A stretch of 64,000 nt of DNA from Streptomyces exfoliatus (GCF_000725545.1 NZ_JNZP01000014.1:1-64000); one strand, 5' to 3'; positions 26,035 through 35,123 are shown, numbered from the stretch's first letter. Program-made: numbers and translations. The notes: generated by a model not told the origin, from the letters alone.

Positions 26035-26348
26035 TGAGCGCGGACGACCCCGAGCGCCTGGGCAGCGAGGCATCCTTCGCCGCGCTGTGCGGGGTCAGCC
26101 CCGTCGAGCGATCCTCGGGCGCGAGGCAGCACCGTCGCCTCAACCGCGGCGGCGACCGACGGGCCGACGCCGCCCTGCACCGGATCGTGCAGCCCCGCCG
26201 GCGCCTCGACCCGCGCACCCAGGAGCACTACGAGCACCGTACCCAACAGGGCAAGACCCGGCGCGAAATCGTCCGATGCCTCAAACGCTACGCTGCTCGT
26301 GAGGTGTTCCACCTGGTCAGGACCACCCATTCGTATCCGTCGCTATAG
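26035..26348 (+). mobile_element. IS110-family transposase C-terminal fragment
   Basis: About 104 residues: DPERLGSEASFAALCGVSPV, then RRLNRGGDRRADAALHRIV, RRLDPRTQEHYE, GKTRREIVRCLKRYAAREVF, and a stop at 26346. These are the conserved C-terminal blocks of IS110/IS116 transposases, with the catalytic Ser region. The N-terminal DEDD domain is missing, so the element is dead. It ends 31 bp before pcaL. Confidence 0.8.
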
Positions 26349-26379
26349 GGGCTGTCGTGACAGATGAAGGTGTGAACCG

Positions 26380-27630
26380 GTGAGCGAGACCAAGATCGAT
26401 ACGCTGCAGTACCGCGTCGACGGGCCGGAACAGGCTCCCGTCCTGGTCATGGGGCCGTCCCTCGGCACCACATGGCACATGTGGGACCGGCAGATACCCG
26501 AGCTCACCCGGGACTGGAAGGTCGTGCGTTTCGACCTCCCCGGGCACGGTGGGGCGCCCGCCCAGCCGTTCAGCTCCGTCGCCGAGCTCGGTGACCGGCT
26601 GCTCGCCACCCTCGACGAGATCGGCGTCCAGCGCTTCGGTTACGCCGGCTGCTCGCTCGCCGGCGCCATCGGCCTGGACCTCGCCCTGCGGGCCCCGCAC
26701 CGGGTCGCCTCCCTCGCCCTCGTCGCCACCTCGCCCCGGTTCGGCACCGCCGACGAGTTCCGGCAGCGCGGTGTCATCGTCCGGACCAACGGCCTCGAGC
26801 CCATGGCCCGTACCGCCCCCGAGCAGTGGTTCACCCCGCTCTTTGCCGGCGCGCAGCCCGCCATCGTCGACTGGGCCGTCCAGATGGTCCGTACGACCGA
26901 TCCCGGCTGCTACGTCGCCGCGTGCGAGGCCCTCGCCGTCTTCGACGTCCGCGAGGCCCTCGGCCGTATCGGCGTCCCCGCGCTCGTCCTCGTCGGTTCC
27001 GAGGACCAGGTCACCGGCCCCGCCGAGGCCCGCACCCTGGTCGCCGGCATCGCGGACGCCCGCCTCGCCGTCGTCCCCGGAGCCTCGCACCTCGCCCCCG
27101 TCGAGCAGCCCGCCGCCGTCACCGACCTGCTCACCGAGCACTTCGCGGGCACCGCCCCGGAGACCAGCGGCACGCTGACCGTGCCGCCCCTGCCGGTGTC
27201 CCCTGTCCCCGTGGCCGTGCCCGCCCCCGCCGCCGAGCCCGCGGAGGCCGGTCGCCCCGACCCGTACGAGCGGGGGCTCGGGCTGCGCCGGGAGGTCCTC
27301 GGCGACGCCCATGTCGACCAGGCCCTCGCCGACGACCCCGACGGGGGCTTCCAGGAGCTGGTCACCCGCTACGCGTGGGGCGAGGTCTGGAGCCGTCCGG
27401 GACTCGACCGGCGCACCCGCAGCGTCGTCACCCTGACGGCCCTCATCGCCGGCGGTCATCGGGAGGCCCTCGCCGACCACACCCGCGCCGCACTCCGCAA
27501 CGGCCTGTCGCCCGAGGAACTGCGCGAGATCGTGCTCCACGCGGGCGTGTACTGCGGCTTCCCCGCCGCGGACACCGCGCTGCGGGTCGTGGCCCGCGTC
27601 GTCGAGGAGGAGACGACGCCCCCGGCGTAA
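26380..27630 (+). CDS. pcaL: 3-oxoadipate enol-lactonase / 4-carboxymuconolactone decarboxylase fusion
   Basis: A 416-aa bifunctional enzyme of the protocatechuate branch of the beta-ketoadipate pathway. Residues 1-255 are the PcaD-like alpha/beta hydrolase with nucleophile elbow GCSLAGA and SHLAPVEQP near its catalytic His. Residues 290-410 are the PcaC-like decarboxylase (RREVLGDAHVDQAL, then LADHTRAALRNGLSPEELRE and HAGVYCGFPA). A Pro/Ala linker of about 30 residues joins them. GTG 26380 has AAGG about nine bases upstream. In Streptomyces pcaL normally ends a pcaIJFHGBL operon. Here no other pca gene is present, and decayed IS sequence borders it, so it is an orphan, perhaps transplanted. 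Confidence 0.93.
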   Translation: MSETKIDTLQYRVDGPEQAPVLVMGPSLGTTWHMWDRQIPELTRDWKVVRFDLPGHGGAPAQPFSSVAELGDRLLATLDEIGVQRFGYAGCSLAGAIGLDLALRAPHRVASLALVATSPRFGTADEFRQRGVIVRTNGLEPMARTAPEQWFTPLFAGAQPAIVDWAVQMVRTTDPGCYVAACEALAVFDVREALGRIGVPALVLVGSEDQVTGPAEARTLVAGIADARLAVVPGASHLAPVEQPAAVTDLLTEHFAGTAPETSGTLTVPPLPVSPVPVAVPAPAAEPAEAGRPDPYERGLGLRREVLGDAHVDQALADDPDGGFQELVTRYAWGEVWSRPGLDRRTRSVVTLTALIAGGHREALADHTRAALRNGLSPEELREIVLHAGVYCGFPAADTALRVVARVVEEETTPPA

Positions 27631-27639
27631 CCTGGCGGC

Positions 27640-28272
27640 GTGAAGCTGACGAAGAAGTCCCACGCGTGCGTGCGGCTGGAGAAGGACGGACGGACGCTCG
27701 TGCTGGACCCGGGAGGGTTCACCGAGCAGGACGCGGTCCTCGGGGCCGACGCCCTCCTCGTCACGCACGAGCACCCCGACCACTTCGACGAGGGCCGCCT
27801 GCGCGCGGCCCTGGACGCCAACCCGGCCGCCGAGATCTGGACGCTGCGCAGCGTCGCCGAACAGCTCTCGGCGGCCTTCCCCGGGAGGGTGCACACCGTC
27901 GGTCACGGCGACGCCTTCTCGGCGGCGGGGTTCGACGTCCAGGTGTACGGCGAGCTGCACGCGGTGATCCATCCGGACATCCCGCGCATCACCAACGTCG
28001 GCTTCCTCGTCGACGGCGCCGTCTTCCACCCCGGCGACGCGCTCACCGTCCCCGACCGGCCCGTGGACACGCTGCTGCTGCCCGTCATGGCCCCGTGGAA
28101 CAAGATCTCCGAGGTCATCGACTACGTCCGCGAGGTCAAGCCGCGCCAGGCCTACGACATCCACGACGCCCTGCTCACCGACCTCGCCCGGCCCATCTAC
28201 GACCGCCAGATCGGCGCCCTCGGCGGCACCGACCACGACCGGCTCGCCCCCGGCGCCTCCACCGAGCTCTGA
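27640..28272 (+). CDS. MBL-fold metal-dependent hydrolase
   Basis: A 210-aa member of the UlaG-like metallo-beta-lactamase fold: SHACVRLEKDGRTLVLDPG, the metal motif THEHPDHFD, VDGAVFHPGDAL and MAPWNKISEVIDYV. Such proteins are often lactonases or phosphodiesterases acting on small molecules. GTG 27640 begins nine bases after pcaL. TAACCT lies six bases before it, so it may have its own leaderless promoter as well as read-through from pcaL. The substrate is unknown. Confidence 0.85.
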   Translation: MKLTKKSHACVRLEKDGRTLVLDPGGFTEQDAVLGADALLVTHEHPDHFDEGRLRAALDANPAAEIWTLRSVAEQLSAAFPGRVHTVGHGDAFSAAGFDVQVYGELHAVIHPDIPRITNVGFLVDGAVFHPGDALTVPDRPVDTLLLPVMAPWNKISEVIDYVREVKPRQAYDIHDALLTDLARPIYDRQIGALGGTDHDRLAPGASTEL

Positions 28273-28342
28273 AGGGCCGCCGACGAGCCGTCCCTGCCCG
28301 GTGAGGCGTCGATTGTCGGACCCCGCACGTAGGCTTGCGGGC

Positions 28343-29122
28343 ATGCGCATCGCCACCTGGAACGTCAATTCGATCACCGCCCGGCTGCCCCGGCTCCTGG
28401 CCTGGCTGGAGAGCAGCGGCACGGACGTGCTGTGCATCCAGGAGACCAAGTGCACCGCCGAGCAGTTCCCCACCGAGGAACTGCGCGCCCTCGGGTACGA
28501 GTCCGTGGTCAACGCCACGGGCCGGTGGAACGGCGTGGCACTGGTCTCCCGCGTCGGCCTCGCCGACGTGGTCACGGGCCTGCCCGGCGGCCCAGAGTAC
28601 GACGGGTTCGAGGAGCCCCGGGCGATCTCGGCGACGTGCGGCCCGGTCCGCGTCTGGTCGGTGTACGTGCCGAACGGCCGGGAGGTGGCCCACGAGCACT
28701 ACGCGTACAAGCTGCGCTGGCTGGAGGCGCTCAAGGCGGCCGTCGCGGACGACGCGGCGGCGGACCGGCCCTTCGCCGTCCTCGGCGACTACAACATCGC
28801 CCCGACCGACGACGACGTCTGGGACATCGCCCTGTTCGAGGGCGCCACGCACGTGACGGAGCCGGAGCGGGCCGCCCTGGCCGGCCTGCGCGAGGCCGGT
28901 CTGACCGACGTGGTCCCGCGCCCCCTCAAGTACGACCACCCCTACACGTACTGGGACTACCGCCAGCTCTGCTTCCCGAAGAACAAGGGCATGCGCATCG
29001 ACCTGGTCTACGGCAACAAGCCGTTCGCCGAGGCGGTCACCGACAGCTATGTGGACCGTGAGGAGCGCAAGGGCAAGGGCGCTTCGGACCACGCTCCCGT
29101 CGTCGTCGACCTGGACGTCTAG
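28343..29122 (+). CDS. xthA: exonuclease III / AP endonuclease
   Basis: A 259-aa DNA repair nuclease. Catalytic blocks are RIATWNVNSI, CIQETKC (metal Glu), VYVPNGR, LGDYNIAPTDDDVWD, RIDLVYGN and GASDHAPVVVDL (catalytic Asp-His). It cuts at abasic sites and trims 3' ends. TAGGCT ends seven bases before ATG 28343 and no ribosome site is seen, suggesting a leaderless mRNA. A strong terminator follows. Confidence 0.95.
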   Translation: MRIATWNVNSITARLPRLLAWLESSGTDVLCIQETKCTAEQFPTEELRALGYESVVNATGRWNGVALVSRVGLADVVTGLPGGPEYDGFEEPRAISATCGPVRVWSVYVPNGREVAHEHYAYKLRWLEALKAAVADDAAADRPFAVLGDYNIAPTDDDVWDIALFEGATHVTEPERAALAGLREAGLTDVVPRPLKYDHPYTYWDYRQLCFPKNKGMRIDLVYGNKPFAEAVTDSYVDREERKGKGASDHAPVVVDLDV

Positions 29123-29157
29123 GCCCTGCCCAGAGGCCCTTGGCGCATCGGGACAGC

Positions 29158-29201
29158 CGAAAGGGCGCCCGGCCTGGAACTTCAGGCCGGGCGCCCTTTC
29201 G
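29158..29201. terminator. strong bidirectional terminator
   Basis: A 19-bp perfect stem (29158-29176 with 29183-29201) and 6-nt loop GAACTT. It starts with A-rich and ends with T-rich sequence, so it works both ways between xthA and the convergent symporter gene. Confidence 0.9.
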
Positions 29202-29215
29202 TCGGGGCGTGCGCG

Positions 29216-30835
29216 TCAGGACGCGGAGGCGCTGTTCGCCGCGGGTGTGCCGGCCAGGATCGTCTCCTCCACCGCTTCGTACCGCATGCGCTGGTCGGCC
29301 GGGTCGCGTTCGGAGAGCACCGTGCCGAGCCAGCCCGCGAGAAAGCCCAGCGGGGCCGAGACGATGCCCGACGTGGTGAACGGGAACCAGTTGAAGTCCT
29401 GGTCCGGGAAGATCGCCCGGGGCGATCCGGACACCAGGTTGCTGCCGGTCATGAGGATGAACGCGGAGGCGCTGCCCACGATGAGCGTGCAGAGGAGTCC
29501 CGTACGGGAGTAGCGGCGCCAGAAGAGGCTGTAGATGAGGGCCGGTGAGACCGCGGACGCGCCGATGCAGAACGACAGGGTGAGCAGTGCCTGAAGGTTC
29601 AGATGTCGTGCACCGGCGGCGATCGCGATCGCCACGAGCCCGACGCCCGCCGCGGCGGTCCGGGCGATGGCCATCTCCGCGGAGTCCTTCAGTTGCGCCT
29701 TGCGGCGCAGCCCGTGCGTGATGAGGTCGTGCGCCAGGGTGTTGGCGCAGGCGAGGGTGATCCCGGCGATCGAGGCCAGCAGGGTGAGGAAGATGGCTGT
29801 CGCCACGGCCGTGAACAGCAGTGTCTCGACGGTCGTCTGGTCCGTGCCCATGACGGCCTGGCTGACCATGAGGAACGCTGTCTTGCCCTGCGGGTCGCCG
29901 GCGACGATCCCCTGGTGGCCGACGATCGCCGCCGCGCCGAAGCCGATGACGGCGATCAGCAGACAGGTCACGACGACGGTCGACACGGCCCAGGACATCG
30001 AGCGCCGCACGGCTGCCGCGCTGCGCGCGGTGAACATGCGCATGGTGATCTGCGGCAGCACCGCGGCGCCGAGCACGACCGTCAACTGAGTGCTGATCAT
30101 GTCGAGTTCGTTGCCGCCGAACTGCAGACCGGAGGCGAGATAGGCGTCTCCCGCCCCGCTCCCGCGCTTGGCGGCGTCCAGCAGGGAGGGCAGGCTGAAG
30201 TCGAAGCGGTTGAGGATGAGCGCGGCGATCGCGAGGGACGCGCCGAGCAGGACGACGGTCTTGACGATCTGGATGAAGGCGGTGCCCTTCATGCCGCCGA
30301 TCGCCGCGTACGCGATCATCAGCAGGCCCAGGAACACGATCGCCCCCGTCTTGAAGCCGTCGGCGTCGAAGCCGAGGACGACGGAGAGGAGATCGCCGGC
30401 GCCCGCGAGCTGGAAGATCACCAGCGGCAGCAGTGCGGTCAGGGTGACCGTGGCAGTGGTGATCCGCACGGCGGGGCCGGGGAGACGCCGGGTGAAGACG
30501 TCACCGATCGTGAACCGGCCGGCATTACGCAGGGGTTCGGCGAGCAGGAACATCATCAGGACCAGCGAGAGCACGGTGCTCAGAGCGAGCGTGACGCCGT
30601 CGTAGCCGACGAGCGCGATGATGCCGATGGTGCCGAGCACGGTGCCGGCGGAGATGTAGTCGCCGGCGATCGCGAGGCCGCTCTGCACGGGGGAGAGCGA
30701 GCGGTAGCCGGTGTAGAACTCGCCCAGGTCGTCACGATCGGGGCCGGTCATCACGCACAGCAGCAGCGTGACAGTGATGACCGCGATGAACGCCATCAGC
30801 GACATGGTCTGGGCCCCGGAGCTGAAGCTGGTCAT
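29216..30835 (-). CDS. actP: sodium/acetate-type solute symporter
   Basis: A 539-aa sodium:solute symporter with about 13 membrane segments. Recognisable parts are DRDDLGEFYTGYRSLSP, GLAIAGDYISAGTVLGT, GRFTIGDVFTRR, AIGGMKGTAFIQIVKT and LPQITMRMFT, typical of ActP/MctC carriers for acetate, propionate or pyruvate. ATG 30835 overlaps the stop of the DUF485 gene by ATGA, so the pair is co-translated, as in yjcH-actP operons. No acs gene is nearby. Confidence 0.9.
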   Translation of the reverse strand: MTSFSSGAQTMSLMAFIAVITVTLLLCVMTGPDRDDLGEFYTGYRSLSPVQSGLAIAGDYISAGTVLGTIGIIALVGYDGVTLALSTVLSLVLMMFLLAEPLRNAGRFTIGDVFTRRLPGPAVRITTATVTLTALLPLVIFQLAGAGDLLSVVLGFDADGFKTGAIVFLGLLMIAYAAIGGMKGTAFIQIVKTVVLLGASLAIAALILNRFDFSLPSLLDAAKRGSGAGDAYLASGLQFGGNELDMISTQLTVVLGAAVLPQITMRMFTARSAAAVRRSMSWAVSTVVVTCLLIAVIGFGAAAIVGHQGIVAGDPQGKTAFLMVSQAVMGTDQTTVETLLFTAVATAIFLTLLASIAGITLACANTLAHDLITHGLRRKAQLKDSAEMAIARTAAAGVGLVAIAIAAGARHLNLQALLTLSFCIGASAVSPALIYSLFWRRYSRTGLLCTLIVGSASAFILMTGSNLVSGSPRAIFPDQDFNWFPFTTSGIVSAPLGFLAGWLGTVLSERDPADQRMRYEAVEETILAGTPAANSASAS

Positions 30836-31434
30836 GCGCGCCCACCTCCGGTGGGCCGCTGCCACACGGGACGTCCGGAGCGGCTCTGGCGTTCTGGCCG
30901 GGGCGCGGCTGCCGCGGCCGCCTGCTCGGCGCGTTCGCGGATCGCCGCGACGAGCGGGTCGACGCGTATGCGTGCGATCCGCTCGTACAGCGCGATCGCA
31001 GCCAGCGCCACGGGCAGCTGGAGGAGCCCCAGGACCAGACCAGTGGTGAGACCGCCGGTGATGTTGCCGGTCATCATCGAGGGGGCGTAGCCGGACAGGA
31101 AAAGGAAGATGACGAAGTAGCCGAGCGCGGTGAAGGTGGCGACGCGGCGGAGCCTGCGGTAGGCCGATCCGAGCCGACGCAGATCCTCACGATCATCGGT
31201 GGCGGCGGGCGGTTGCGGCTGCGGGGACGCGTCCCAGGGCTGCTGCGCGGAGTCCCAGCCCTGCGGCGAGGAGTCCCACGCTCGCGGGGACGAGTCCCAG
31301 GCTGCCTGTGGATCGGTGTCCCAGGACGGCGATCCACCCTCCCAGGAATGCGAGGCCGCCTCTTGGCGGTGCCGCCCGGAATTCCGGTGCTGCGGTACGG
31401 GCGGTGGGCCGGGGAAAGGCTGGTGATACGACAT
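30832..31434 (-). CDS. DUF485 membrane protein with Trp-Asp-Ser repeat N terminus
   Basis: A 200-aa partner of the symporter. The C-terminal 100 residues are a DUF485 domain with two membrane helices (FTALGYFVIFLFLSGYAPS and GLVLGLLQLPVALAAIALYE). The N-terminal 85 residues are unusual: Pro/Gln-rich with repeated units such as AWDSSPR, AWDSSPQ, GWDSAQQ, PWDASPQ. ATG 31434 lies nine bases after AAGGAG. The first gene of the pair, it likely assists or regulates the transporter. Confidence 0.88.
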   Translation of the reverse strand: MSYHQPFPGPPPVPQHRNSGRHRQEAASHSWEGGSPSWDTDPQAAWDSSPRAWDSSPQGWDSAQQPWDASPQPQPPAATDDREDLRRLGSAYRRLRRVATFTALGYFVIFLFLSGYAPSMMTGNITGGLTTGLVLGLLQLPVALAAIALYERIARIRVDPLVAAIRERAEQAAAAAAPRPERQSRSGRPVWQRPTGGGRA

Positions 31435-31930
31435 CGATCTCGCTCCTTGCCGCCCCGGTGAGCGGGCGGGTGGCGCTGGTGGTCCGCGTACGTTACTCAT
31501 GGGTATAGCCCCTGCGTAAGGGGGTTTCCGACCGCTTGGTATGTCGGTTCGGTGACGATCCTGTGTGCGGCGACGGAATCCGCGGTAACCCCCGTCGTGG
31601 ATCTTTCCGCAGGTCACAGGTGAGTCTCGGGCCGCCCATGGGGCCGGGCAGGCGGCTCGGCGCGACCAGTCCGGGGAATGCGCCGGGCGGGCGACGATGT
31701 GGTCGGGTGGATGCACTCGGCTGCCTCCGGCCCGGATCGGCCTGGCCTGCTGCCGATGTCCTGGACATGGGCGCCCCTGGTGGGGCCACCCGGAGGCGGA
31801 CGTGAGGAAGGGGCGCCACCCGGGCTGGGTGGCGCCCCTTCATCGCTGTTGCTCCGTCCCCTCGTACGGCCCCGAACGACTCCCTGGCCGAGTCCGGTTC
31901 GCGTGCGGTGTCACGCGTTGAGCGGCAGGC
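31435..31930. other. gene-poor gap upstream of the DUF485 operon
   Basis: About 500 bp. Its left end holds the DUF485/symporter promoter region and its right end a strong terminator. A plus-strand open frame (31536-31805) has no recognisable content and no ribosome site. I call nothing else here. Confidence 0.55.
31807..31841. terminator. strong hairpin terminator
   Basis: Perfect 15-bp arms (31807-31821 and 31827-31841) with loop GGGCT and T-rich flank. It lies 90 bp beyond the stop of the minus-strand secreted-protein gene. Confidence 0.85.
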
Positions 31931-32281
31931 TCAGTAGGCGAGGGTCACAAGCAGGAGCGCCCGGTGGACGGGGAAATAGCCGCCCGTGTAGACGCACGTG
32001 TAGTGGACCCTGTACCCCCGCGACGCGTAGTAGTACCGGTAGTACATGCCGCGGGCCTCGCACTCCGGCCACAGGTACACGCCGACGTGGTACGTCCGCA
32101 CACGGGTGTAGGACGCGGCCCGGCTCGCGGCCGCGGAGGCGGACGTGACGCCGAGCGCGGTGGCCGACTGGGTTACGGACGTCGGCGCGGCTTCAGCGCT
32201 GCCGGCGGTGCTGATGGTGCCGAGGGCCAGCGCGGTCGCGAGCGTCGCGACCGTGGCCGCCTTTCGCAGGAGCAGTCTCAT
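31931..32281 (-). CDS. small secreted Tyr-rich protein
   Basis: A 116-aa protein with a signal peptide (KAATVATLATALALGTISTAGSAEA) and a mature part of about 85 residues. The mature end is rich in Tyr and Arg (YLWPECEARGMYYRYYYASRGYR) with two Cys that could pair. ATG 32281 follows GAGGAG by five bases. No family is recognised. Similar small exported proteins occur widely in Streptomyces with unknown roles. Confidence 0.8.
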   Translation of the reverse strand: MRLLLRKAATVATLATALALGTISTAGSAEAAPTSVTQSATALGVTSASAAASRAASYTRVRTYHVGVYLWPECEARGMYYRYYYASRGYRVHYTCVYTGGYFPVHRALLLVTLAY

Positions 32282-32335
32282 CGGGTCTCCTCTGATCTCG
32301 AGGACGTGACGGTGCAAGGGGGTCGTCGCGATGAC

Positions 32336-32506
32336 CTACCAGGTGGGCCCGGAGTGGGGGCGCTCCTCCGCGCGCCGTCGGGCCTCCTCCTCCGCGAGCC
32401 GGGCCTGGTGGGCGGCCTCCTGCTGGGCGCGGAACGCCGCGTGCTCCTGCTCGGCGCGCCGGCGGTTCTCCTCGATGATGCGTACTTCGTCGTCGCTCAA
32501 CGGCAT
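32336..32506 (-). CDS. small charged helical protein
   Basis: A 56-aa protein, MPLSDDEVRIIEENRRRAEQ and onward, almost entirely Glu/Arg/Ala/Gln-rich and predicted as one long helix or coiled coil. ATG 32506 has AGAGGA eight bases upstream. No family is recognised. It lies upstream of the secreted protein on the same strand, 54 bp apart, and could share a transcript. Confidence 0.6.
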   Translation of the reverse strand: MPLSDDEVRIIEENRRRAEQEHAAFRAQQEAAHQARLAEEEARRRAEERPHSGPTW

Positions 32507-32724
32507 GACGTCGTCCTCTCTGCCAGGAGGCGCTGTCGGCCCCACTGCTTCGAGTTTTCGCTGCCCGGAGGTTGTTGCGCAGGCCGGTGCCGACGACGAA
32601 ACAATCCCGCCCCGGCGCTGCCGCGCGACGCGAAACCGTCTTGTCGTAGGGGCACCGGAACCGGTTGGGTGCGTGATCGGCAGGTCGGCGGCGGATGTGC
32701 CGTCGCGCCGGACGGGGGTGGGTT

Positions 32725-34149
32725 ATGGGGCGTCAGGAGAAGCCGCTCGATCCGGAGCAGGGCCCGGTGGCCCGGCTGGCCCACGATCTGCGCCGGCTTC
32801 GCCGGGAGGCGGGTGGTCCCACGTACGCCGCCATGGCTCGGCGGGCCGGATACGCGGTGGCGACACTGTCACCTGCGCTTCAGCCCGGACGGCAGAACGC
32901 TGATCGCTCTGCGCGAGCAAGGAGCCGAACGCATCGACACCGTCACCGGGGACACGTTGGACGAACTGGCGCAACGCGGGCTCACCGAGGTGTGCTTCAG
33001 CCCCGACTCCCGGTTCGTCGTGGGCGTCACCAACGACCGTCTGCTCGTATGGCGCAACACGCGCAACCCGCCCGACTGGCAGGATCCGTACAACGAGTGG
33101 GACGGATCGATGCTCCTGAACCTGCCCCTGTCTCCGCAGGACAAGCCGTTCAGCGTACGCATCGACACCGCGGCCGGCGTCATCCGCTACATGGGCATGG
33201 GAGGACGCACCGTACGCACCATCAACGCACGTGACATCCTCACCGCGGTCTGGGACGACAAGAAGCGCCCTCCCTCCCTGCCCAGCCCCACCGGACACGT
33301 CACCGCGGTGCCGAGGAACACGGGCCACGAGCTTTCCTACGAGCTACGGGACACGGGAACCGGCCACCTCATCGGCACCACTCCAGGCGTGCGCTCCCTA
33401 TGGACCTCCGCCGCCCGGCAGCGGACATCACCATGCGTCGGGGCCGGCAGCCGCCCGATCCCCTCGCCGTGGTGAACGCGGGCGGAAAACCCGTCGTGTA
33501 CGGGATCGTCTCGACGCAGGTCTGGGACCTCATGAACTCCAAGCCGCTGACACCTCTCCGGGAAGGGATGTCCGCGACACGGATGGCGCTCCACCCCCGC
33601 ACATCGCTGATGGCCCTCAACGACGGGACGGTCCTGAAACTCCCCACGGGCCGACTCCTGCGCGACCGTACGGAACGGGACCTCGGTGACGCGATGACGT
33701 ACAGCACCAGCGGCGACCTGCTCGCCGTCGCCGACGGCTCCGGCCGGATCCTGCTGTACGACGGTGCCACGACGTCGCCGCGGGGCGCACTGGTCGGCGG
33801 GGAGCCGGACGGCCCGGACGGCACTCCGGTCGCCGTCACCGCCCTGGCGTTCTCCCCGGACGGCCGCACACTCGCCGCCGGGACCCGGGCGGGCGGCATC
33901 CGGCTGTGGGACATCCCCTCCCGCACCGTGATCGGCGCACCTCTGCCCACCAGCGGGGACAGAGTGCGCACCCTCGCGTTCTCCGCGGACGGCCAGTCCC
34001 TGCACATTCGGGGAGCCAGCACCCGGCCACGTACCCAGCTCTTCACCCCGGAGCACCTGGCTGCCGAGCTGTGCGCCCGCTTCGGTTCCCTCACCCGCGG
34101 CCAATGGACGACGTACATCCCGGACGAGGAGTACCGCGACATCTGCTGA
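32725..34149 (+). pseudogene. collapsed HTH-(NACHT)-WD40 regulator
   Basis: The first 48 residues are an XRE-type HTH start (MGRQEKPLDPEQGPVARLAH, then YAAMARRAGYAVATLS). They run directly, with a frame change near 32868, into WD40 text (CHLRFSPDGRTLIALREQGA). The frame changes again near 33400 and continues as WD40 (TALAFSPDGRTLAAGTRAGG) to the typical tail QWTTYIPDEEYRDIC. Intact Streptomyces relatives carry a roughly 300-residue P-loop STAND domain between HTH and propeller. That domain and several blades are missing. An internal deletion plus a second frameshift best explain it. Confidence 0.75.
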
Positions 34150-34217
34150 ACAGGGCTGAGCTCGCCGACTCGTCATGTCGGTGTCATTGCCGCTTCGTCT
34201 CGTGGCCGCTACCTCGA

Positions 34218-34445
34218 TCAGCGCCGCGGCTCCGCGTGCCTGGTGGCCCAGCGGTAACCGGTGGGCCTGCGTCCCGCGAGGATCCGCAGTTCCCTCTCGC
34301 ACAGCCGCGCGAGATCGGCGGACAGTTCGACGGGTACTGCACGCTCCTCGGTGGCGGCACACAGGTGGTCGATCACCGCAGCCGGCTCGTCGAAGTCGCC
34401 GACCGGCGCACTGCCGGCTGATGCGGGCGACCACTCACATCCCAT
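34218..34445 (-). CDS. hypothetical protein, 75 aa
   Basis: A small frame with clear GC-biased third positions: FDEPAAVIDHLCAATEERAV and VELSADLARLCERELRIL, mostly helical and acidic. No ribosome site is seen before ATG 34445, and no family is recognised. It may be a short gene or the remains of a longer one. Confidence 0.45.
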   Translation of the reverse strand: MGCEWSPASAGSAPVGDFDEPAAVIDHLCAATEERAVPVELSADLARLCERELRILAGRRPTGYRWATRHAEPRR

Positions 34446-34591
34446 GACATATGCGCACCGTACTGGTCACGGGCTAGGCCCTGTCCTCTGGATCAGGCGG
34501 GCTCCCGGACCGGTTCCGGCCCGGCCCGGCGGTGGGATGATCTCCGCGCGCCGGGTGGTCGACCCGGAGGTGACGGTGCGAGGCTGTTCTG

Positions 34592-35035
34592 ATGAACATC
34601 CCGTTTCTGGACCACTGGCGCAAGCGGCATGAGCCCCCCTCTCCCGGTGCCTCGCTGGCCGCGGCCTTCGACCGCGACCCGGAGGGAGTGGGTGAGCTGC
34701 TCGCCGAGTGCGAGCTGCTGCGCGCCCGGGTCGAGGACGCCGGGGTGTCGCTCGACGACACCCCGCGTTCCCTCCAGGAACTGGACCAGCTGCCGCCGCG
34801 CTGGCGCGACGATCCGGAGGAGCTGCCCTGGGTCGGGAACGACGCCGGGCTCTACCTCGGCACCGTGATCGTCCGGAACGTGCGGGGCGCCCGCTGGCAG
34901 GTGCTGCCGAGCGGTGGACCGGTCGTGCGGCTCGCCTCCGGCCGGGAGATCCATGTCGTCGAGGCGGGTCTCGACTGGGCGATGACGGGATCGCCCGAGC
35001 TGTCCCAGGTGTACGCGGAGGCCGCCGAGTACTGA
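34592..35035 (+). CDS. conserved Streptomyces-type hypothetical protein
   Basis: A 147-aa soluble protein, possibly of the DUF6278 type (by resemblance only). The N-terminal half is helical (GVGELLAECELLRARVEDAG). The C-terminal half forms a strand-rich domain (GNDAGLYLGTVIVRNVRGAR, WQVLPSGGPVVRL) ending in acidic residues. Coding bias is strong. It precedes the ABC operon by 170 bp, with a small hairpin between. Confidence 0.75.
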   Translation: MNIPFLDHWRKRHEPPSPGASLAAAFDRDPEGVGELLAECELLRARVEDAGVSLDDTPRSLQELDQLPPRWRDDPEELPWVGNDAGLYLGTVIVRNVRGARWQVLPSGGPVVRLASGREIHVVEAGLDWAMTGSPELSQVYAEAAEY

Positions 35036-35105
35036 GCGCGCCCCGCCCGGACGGGCGGCCCCACCGCCATCTGTCGTACCGCCGCGCCACCCTTCCGCAG
35101 TAAAT

Positions 35106-35123
35106 ACGGCTTTTGCCGTTTTC
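35106..35123 (+). terminator. small intrinsic terminator
   Basis: ACGGC TTTT GCCGT followed by TTTC: a 5-bp stem with a short U-run, the one E. coli-style terminator in the window. It separates the hypothetical gene from the ABC operon. Confidence 0.5.

Larger units (their letters stand above)
25624..26379. other. mobile-element graveyard
   Basis: About 750 bp between the M28 peptidase and pcaL with no intact gene. It holds an IS3-type OrfA fragment and an IS110-type C-terminal fragment. The 25.86-26.03 kb stretch between them reads in no frame as anything I recognise. Confidence 0.65.

Noticed and set aside
25624..26379. Complete insertion sequence
   Set aside because: Only transposase fragments of two different families are present, and no terminal inverted repeats or target duplications could be paired.
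26510..28304. Long plus- and minus-strand frames around pcaL and the MBL gene
   Set aside because: Frame shadows; the chosen frames have the conserved motifs and fitting starts.
31536..31805. 89-aa plus-strand ORF ending at the strong hairpin
   Set aside because: No ribosome site, poor codon bias and no recognisable content. The hairpin is better explained as the terminator of the minus-strand secreted-protein gene.
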